Shown here one piece after another: positions 7,417-11,143 of a DNA stretch of 11,143 nucleotides. Origin of the DNA: an uncultured Fidelibacterota bacterium (GTDB lineage Bacteria; Marinisomatota; Marinisomatia; Marinisomatales; UBA1611); the NCBI GenBank assembly GCA_913043185.1, contig CAJWMI010000057.1, forward strand, positions 1 through 11,143. The letters are read 5' to 3'. Made by a program: the position numbers and the translations under genes. The notes below the pieces were generated by a model, which saw only the letters and a list, made by a program, of their open reading frames with translations, had not been told where the DNA came from and did no database searches. Within the stretch, counting starts at the first letter, position 1. The number at the start of each line of letters is the position of its first letter.

Positions 7417-8310
7417 ATGAAATTTTCTTTAATTATATTTTTCTGGTTTGGATTACTGTTTGGTGGAAAGGACTCCCCGTCCATATTAATTCTAAACGAA
7501 TTTGATTCCAGTATTAAGGATTTACAATTGTCCGAATATTTTCCCAATAAAAATTTTGTCGCGGGAGATGAAACTACTCCTTTTTTAAGCTCATTAGACA
7601 GTTTAAAAAATCCTGCTTCCGGGAGGATGCCACTTGTTCGATCTATGGGGAAAGATTTTGAAGTGGACTATATTTTATTTCATCAAATAGTCAATGATAG
7701 CTCTAGATTTTTACTTGAAGGCCAAATGTTTAACACAAAGTCTGGTGGTTTGATTCGGAGAAGGATCGTAGATATAACTAACTATTATAAAGGACAAATG
7801 AATGAGCTCAAGCTTTGGATAGGTGAAGTATTTAAAGAGATCGATAAAGATTGGGAGGAATACCGTGAGCTAATTCTATTTCAGGATCCTGAGGATATTG
7901 TACAAGATAAGACGCCCCAAGGGGCAATGGCGAGGTCTTTTATGGTACCAGGGTGGGGGCAGTTTTATTCAGACGAGTATAATTCTGGAGTAATGTTTTC
8001 TGGATTAGAGGCGACCCTGCTTACTGCAGTTCTAGTTAGTTATTTAAGCTATAATAAATCCGTAAAAGGACTTAGATCTTATACCAAGCTTTATGAAGAA
8101 TCATCAGAACAGGTTAAGTTTGACAAATACCGAGCCCTTGCTGAGAATGAGTGGAAAAAGCATAAGGTGTATAACTCTGCTCTGATTTATAGCGGGATTA
8201 CTGCTGGCTCATTGTGGGTTGTAAATGGTATCCACGCATACATTGTTGGCCCTCGCCCCAAAAAAGACATAATTCAAAAATGGGATATTGTCACTCCGAA
8301 ACCTAACTAA
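7417..8310 (+). CDS. Membrane protein with C-terminal DUF5683-like region
   Basis: The product has 297 residues. It starts with a hydrophobic signal or anchor (1-17, MKFSLIIFFWFGLLFG). A soluble part (about 20-165) follows with no family I recognise, though its alternating pattern (EVDYILFHQIVND, RFLLEGQMFN) resembles the beta strands of periplasmic domains that recur in outer-membrane assembly and TolB-like proteins. The C-terminal part (about 168-290) resembles DUF5683: RSFMVPGWGQFYSDEYNSG, then a likely membrane span at about 192-211, a charged helical hairpin (213-252), and a second span at about 255-277. DUF5683 proteins have no established function. The ATG lies 2 bp after the PEGA gene's stop, with no Shine-Dalgarno, so translation probably depends on coupling. 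Confidence 0.78.
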   Translation: MKFSLIIFFWFGLLFGGKDSPSILILNEFDSSIKDLQLSEYFPNKNFVAGDETTPFLSSLDSLKNPASGRMPLVRSMGKDFEVDYILFHQIVNDSSRFLLEGQMFNTKSGGLIRRRIVDITNYYKGQMNELKLWIGEVFKEIDKDWEEYRELILFQDPEDIVQDKTPQGAMARSFMVPGWGQFYSDEYNSGVMFSGLEATLLTAVLVSYLSYNKSVKGLRSYTKLYEESSEQVKFDKYRALAENEWKKHKVYNSALIYSGITAGSLWVVNGIHAYIVGPRPKKDIIQKWDIVTPKPN

Positions 8311-8320
8311 TACTAAAAAG

Positions 8321-8887
8321 TTGAATCGTTTTTCTTTATTCATTTTTTTTCTTCTATTTTTTTCTTCCGGTTGTACAATATATGATAAAGAGCTCGACAA
8401 TCCGAATGACAATACTGCAAATGAAGAAATCGGAGTATATCCTCCCTCTGTAGTTTTTTTCCCAAAGCAGCAGACAAAAACAATGTCCGACTCCATTTCC
8501 TTAGGTGCGTACATCGTTTTTTCTGATACATCTACAATATCGTTTTCAGGAACTCACTTAAATATAGAGTTTGATGCGTCAATGCTAGAGGTTGATTCAT
8601 TGGCCCCTGGTTGGATAGGTCCTGGGAGTATTACTGACTCAAATAAGACGACACCTCTTTTTACGTATAACGTGGGACAAGGGATGCTAGATATTTATGC
8701 CTATTACTTGAGCACTAGTGATGTTGCTGTTGACAGTTTAACCCATATCGCAGAAATATGGTTCAAGCCACTATCAGCTGGCGAGAGTACTGTTCAGTAT
8801 GATACATCTCAGTGCCAGATCATTAAGTATGATGAATCAATTATCCCAATAAACGGATCTCGCGAAGCTTCTATCACTGTACAATGA
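8321..8887 (+). CDS. Cohesin-domain lipoprotein
   Basis: This 188-residue lipoprotein has the signal FSLFIFFLLFFSSGC (acylated Cys18), a short low-complexity spacer (21-40) and one cohesin-like beta-sandwich (about 42-187). Typical cohesin features are seen in order: a leading strand SVVFFPKQ, NIEFDASMLEVDSLAPG (81-97), a glycine-containing turn VGQGMLDIYAYY (118-129), and AEIWFKPLSAGESTVQY (144-160). Cohesins bind dockerin modules in cellulosomes, but single cohesin-like domains also occur in many non-cellulolytic bacteria with unknown partners. There is no ATG. I prefer TTG at 8321 (10 bp after the preceding stop) because it gives a compact lipoprotein signal; an in-frame TTG at 8288, inside the previous gene, would add 11 residues. 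The stop overlaps the next gene's start as ATGA. Confidence 0.83.
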   Translation: MNRFSLFIFFLLFFSSGCTIYDKELDNPNDNTANEEIGVYPPSVVFFPKQQTKTMSDSISLGAYIVFSDTSTISFSGTHLNIEFDASMLEVDSLAPGWIGPGSITDSNKTTPLFTYNVGQGMLDIYAYYLSTSDVAVDSLTHIAEIWFKPLSAGESTVQYDTSQCQIIKYDESIIPINGSREASITVQ

Positions 8888-11143
8888 TACGTAAATATTT
8901 TTTTCTGACCTTAGCTATATTTTCTTCTGTCCTGCGTGCTGATATTTTATATACTGAAAACTTTGATGAGGATGGTATCTGGCCTGATGGGTGGACCCAT
9001 GATGAATATATAGACCCTGATACTGGAGAAGAAACAACATCTAACTGGAGAGTAGATGACAGGTCTCAACCTACGTCAGAAGGTTTTACTCCACCTGCTG
9101 CAGTTTTTTGGTGGTCGCCAGCAGTACCTCTTCCAAGATATGATACAGAAACGTGGTATAGCCTATCGATGCAAAGTCCGGATATAGATGTCGGTGATAA
9201 CGATGCCGTATTAGTTAAGTTTGATATATCTTTAGATTTTTACAATGCATCAGCCCATACAAATGGAATGATTATAGAGGCTAATGGCGGTAGCGGCTGG
9301 ATCGAGATGCTAAAATATGAGATCGGCCCCGGAGCAGGTTTTGTGGAAATTAATTTTCGAACTGAATCATTTACAACAGATGTTGAAGGAGGAACTCTAC
9401 AACTTCGTTGGACCGCTTATGGTACAGACAGTTTTTATATTGACGGATGGTTTGTTGATAATATCCGTGTGATCAGCTTACCCAAGCTATCATCTGTGCA
9501 CATAGAATCAGACAATGCTACTGACAATCAGACTGCGATAGAAGGCGATGAGGTTACGCTTACGTTAACCAGTGAGGTAACTCTGGCTGGTCCACCTTAT
9601 ATTCAGGTAAATGGGAGTGAGACTGTTGTTATTCCACAAGGAAGTAATACATATACAGCAACGCATATTGTTAGTGATACCGATGATGATGGTCCGCTAA
9701 CATTTTCAATAGATTTTACATCACTAGATGGTGGAATAGATGGGGCAACTGTTAATAATACTACAGACAATAGTAAGGTAATCATTGACAGGACACCACC
9801 ACCACCTTTTACAGTTGGAGAAACTGTTACAACCTTAGGCGGTAACGTATTTGAGGGGAAATGGAACAGTACAAACACAAGCCTGGAGCTAGAGGTAAGT
9901 GTTCCTGAAGATTCTGCGGTAATTGAATTCAATTATTTTCAGGGGAATTCAATTTCTTTTGATGGATCAGATGACAGGGTAACGATACCCAGCAATTCCT
10001 TGTATCAGTTTTCTGATCAGTTTACGGTTGAGCTGTGGGTAAAGCCAAATAGCTATCAAGACTATGAGGGCGCCATTAGTTATGGAATGGATGCTGTTAA
10101 TGATGCTGGATTTGCTATTGCCTATTTTGCAACTGGTTGGTGTTTTTATTTGAAAACTGTTGACAGTATACCAAATTGGCAATCAATGATTGCTGCATCT
10201 GCTCCAACAGCACAGTGGACGCATTTGGCCGGTACCTATGATGGCTCTAAAGCAAAATTATATCGAAATGGTATTTTAATGGATGAGCAAAATATGACAG
10301 GGAATATTGAATGGGATAATGTTGCAGACTTGTATATAGGATACTTTAATTCCCCCAGCTCCAATAAATATTTCGATGGTCAAATTGATGAGGTTCGCCT
10401 TTGGAATACCGTCCGAACAGGTCTTCAGATCAAGGGAAACAAGTCAATTACTCTTCAGGGTAATGAAACGGGGTTGGTTGGCTATTGGAGAGCAGATGAG
10501 CCTTTAGGCATTGCTCTGGGCGATATGACTGCAAACGATATCGATGGCACGCTTAATGGGGCAACTTTTGCAACTCTTAATTCACCAATCAATTTTTCTA
10601 CTCCAGTATATGATAATACTGTGATCATTGGATCAAACTATCAGCTTAGAGCTAAAATGGGATCAAATGATTTTCAAGCGTTTGATGATCTGCAAGAGAT
10701 TACGAATGATGATTTTGTAGCGACCACAAAAACAATATCTGGCGAGGCCAGCTCTTTTACAGGTGTAAATGGATATCAGCATAATGAGACAGCATTGTTA
10801 TCAGCGCTGTTATATGATCAGTCGGGTAATTTTTCATTGGGTGACACAAGTGCGATGAGTTTAGAGATCGATCTTATTGCAAATGATCCCACCTCTGTTA
10901 GTATAACCTCGAACAACACAAACTCTTCCTATGCAAAAACGGGTGACATGGTTACAATAACCATGTCCTATGATGAAGATATAATTTCTACCTCGAGCTC
11001 AATAGAGAGTAATGCCGCTACAGATACAGACCTTGGCAGCGAACAGTTTAAGGCAGAGTATACGCTAACAGGCTCTGAGCCAGAAGGAGTACTTGATTTT
11101 GTAATAGATGCTACAGACTACATGGGAAATCCTGGAAGCTATA
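8884..11143 (+). CDS. Large secreted multidomain surface protein: choice-of-anchor J, Ig-like and LamG domains (C-terminus beyond window)
   Basis: The frame stays open for 753 codons to the window edge. The start ATG overlaps the cohesin gene's stop (ATGA), so translation is coupled. Modules in order: a signal peptide (1-19, RKYFFLTLAIFSSVLRA); a choice-of-anchor J-type jellyroll (about 20-198), opening ILYTENFDEDGIWPDGW and closing FYIDGWFVDNIRV; a first Ig-like unit (about 200-303), opening LSSVHIESDNATDN and ending before a PPPP hinge (305-308); a second Ig-like unit (about 309-668) that appears split by a LamG/concanavalin-type domain (about 355-562: SISFDGSDDRVTIP, FTVELWVKP, IDEVRLWNTVRT, LVGYWRADE); and a third Ig-like unit from 669 (TSVSITSNNTN). 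This is the usual make-up of adhesins or glycan-binding surface proteins. No catalytic motif is visible. A C-terminal sorting signal or dockerin would lie outside the window. Confidence 0.88.
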   Translation, partial: MIRKYFFLTLAIFSSVLRADILYTENFDEDGIWPDGWTHDEYIDPDTGEETTSNWRVDDRSQPTSEGFTPPAAVFWWSPAVPLPRYDTETWYSLSMQSPDIDVGDNDAVLVKFDISLDFYNASAHTNGMIIEANGGSGWIEMLKYEIGPGAGFVEINFRTESFTTDVEGGTLQLRWTAYGTDSFYIDGWFVDNIRVISLPKLSSVHIESDNATDNQTAIEGDEVTLTLTSEVTLAGPPYIQVNGSETVVIPQGSNTYTATHIVSDTDDDGPLTFSIDFTSLDGGIDGATVNNTTDNSKVIIDRTPPPPFTVGETVTTLGGNVFEGKWNSTNTSLELEVSVPEDSAVIEFNYFQGNSISFDGSDDRVTIPSNSLYQFSDQFTVELWVKPNSYQDYEGAISYGMDAVNDAGFAIAYFATGWCFYLKTVDSIPNWQSMIAASAPTAQWTHLAGTYDGSKAKLYRNGILMDEQNMTGNIEWDNVADLYIGYFNSPSSNKYFDGQIDEVRLWNTVRTGLQIKGNKSITLQGNETGLVGYWRADEPLGIALGDMTANDIDGTLNGATFATLNSPINFSTPVYDNTVIIGSNYQLRAKMGSNDFQAFDDLQEITNDDFVATTKTISGEASSFTGVNGYQHNETALLSALLYDQSGNFSLGDTSAMSLEIDLIANDPTSVSITSNNTNSSYAKTGDMVTITMSYDEDIISTSSSIESNAATDTDLGSEQFKAEYTLTGSEPEGVLDFVIDATDYMGNPGSY

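Noticed and set aside
8342..8366. T-rich tracts in the cohesin lipoprotein as a terminator or phase-variable tract
   Set aside because: They encode the Phe/Leu core of the lipoprotein signal peptide and have no GC-rich hairpin before them.
8209..8514. Antisense open frame over the DUF5683/cohesin junction
   Set aside because: It crosses two real genes on the other strand and shows no motif, signal peptide or ribosome site.
9603..9932. Antisense open frame inside the large surface protein
   Set aside because: The plus strand is open through the whole region with clear domains. The antisense product is low-complexity Ser/Thr/Val/Leu.
1..11143. Defence system, toxin-antitoxin pair, CRISPR, transposon or prophage
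   Set aside because: I looked for nucleases, helicases, methylases, transposases, integrases, repeat-spacer patterns and terminal repeats on both strands and saw none. Every long frame is explained by signalling, peptidase or envelope genes.

Overview
The window is AT-rich, gene-dense bacterial DNA with no RNA gene, insertion sequence, CRISPR array or prophage that I can see. It holds ten protein genes. Several features point to a Gram-negative member of the Bacteroidetes/FCB assemblage: an ECF sigma factor / FecR / STN-domain TonB receptor cassette, lipoproteins with short aromatic-rich signal peptides, a DUF5683-type membrane protein, a choice-of-anchor J / LamG surface protein, and weak or absent Shine-Dalgarno sequences. 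The mix of secreted-protein modules resembles Candidatus Marinimicrobia (Neomarinimicrobiota) more than classical Bacteroidetes. That placement is an inference from protein style, not proof.

Left arm (minus strand, read from 2284 down to 1): an ECF sigma-70 factor, a FecR-like anti-sigma transducer, and the first 282 codons of a TonB-dependent outer-membrane receptor that runs off the left edge. The receptor starts at a GTG inside the end of fecR and carries the N-terminal STN signalling domain. The three genes therefore form a complete cell-surface signalling cassette: ligand at the outer membrane, then receptor STN, FecR periplasmic domain, sigma factor. The ligand cannot be read from the sequence.

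Divergent control region (2285-2403): about 120 bp of AT-rich DNA between the two arms, with a CTGCA-N6-TGCAG dyad as its most obvious structure.

Right arm (plus strand, 2404 to the right edge): seven genes with junctions of +22, +5, -17, +2, +10 and -4 bp, probably one operon. It opens with two serine peptidases of different clans' families and compartments: a leaderless S33 prolyl-aminopeptidase-type enzyme and an exported S9 prolyl-oligopeptidase-type enzyme. Three envelope proteins follow: a lipoprotein with a carboxypeptidase-regulatory-like and an SH3-like domain, a PEGA-domain protein, and a DUF5683-like membrane protein. The last two genes are a cohesin-like lipoprotein and a large secreted multidomain protein with choice-of-anchor J, Ig-like and LamG modules, which is cut by the right edge.

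A reasonable but unproven reading is a sensed nutrient-uptake receptor beside a peptide-processing and surface-display operon. The least ordinary elements are the cohesin-like lipoprotein translationally coupled to a giant surface protein, the LamG domain that appears nested inside an Ig-like domain, and the three-protein envelope module of unknown role. All stretches longer than 120 bp are coding.
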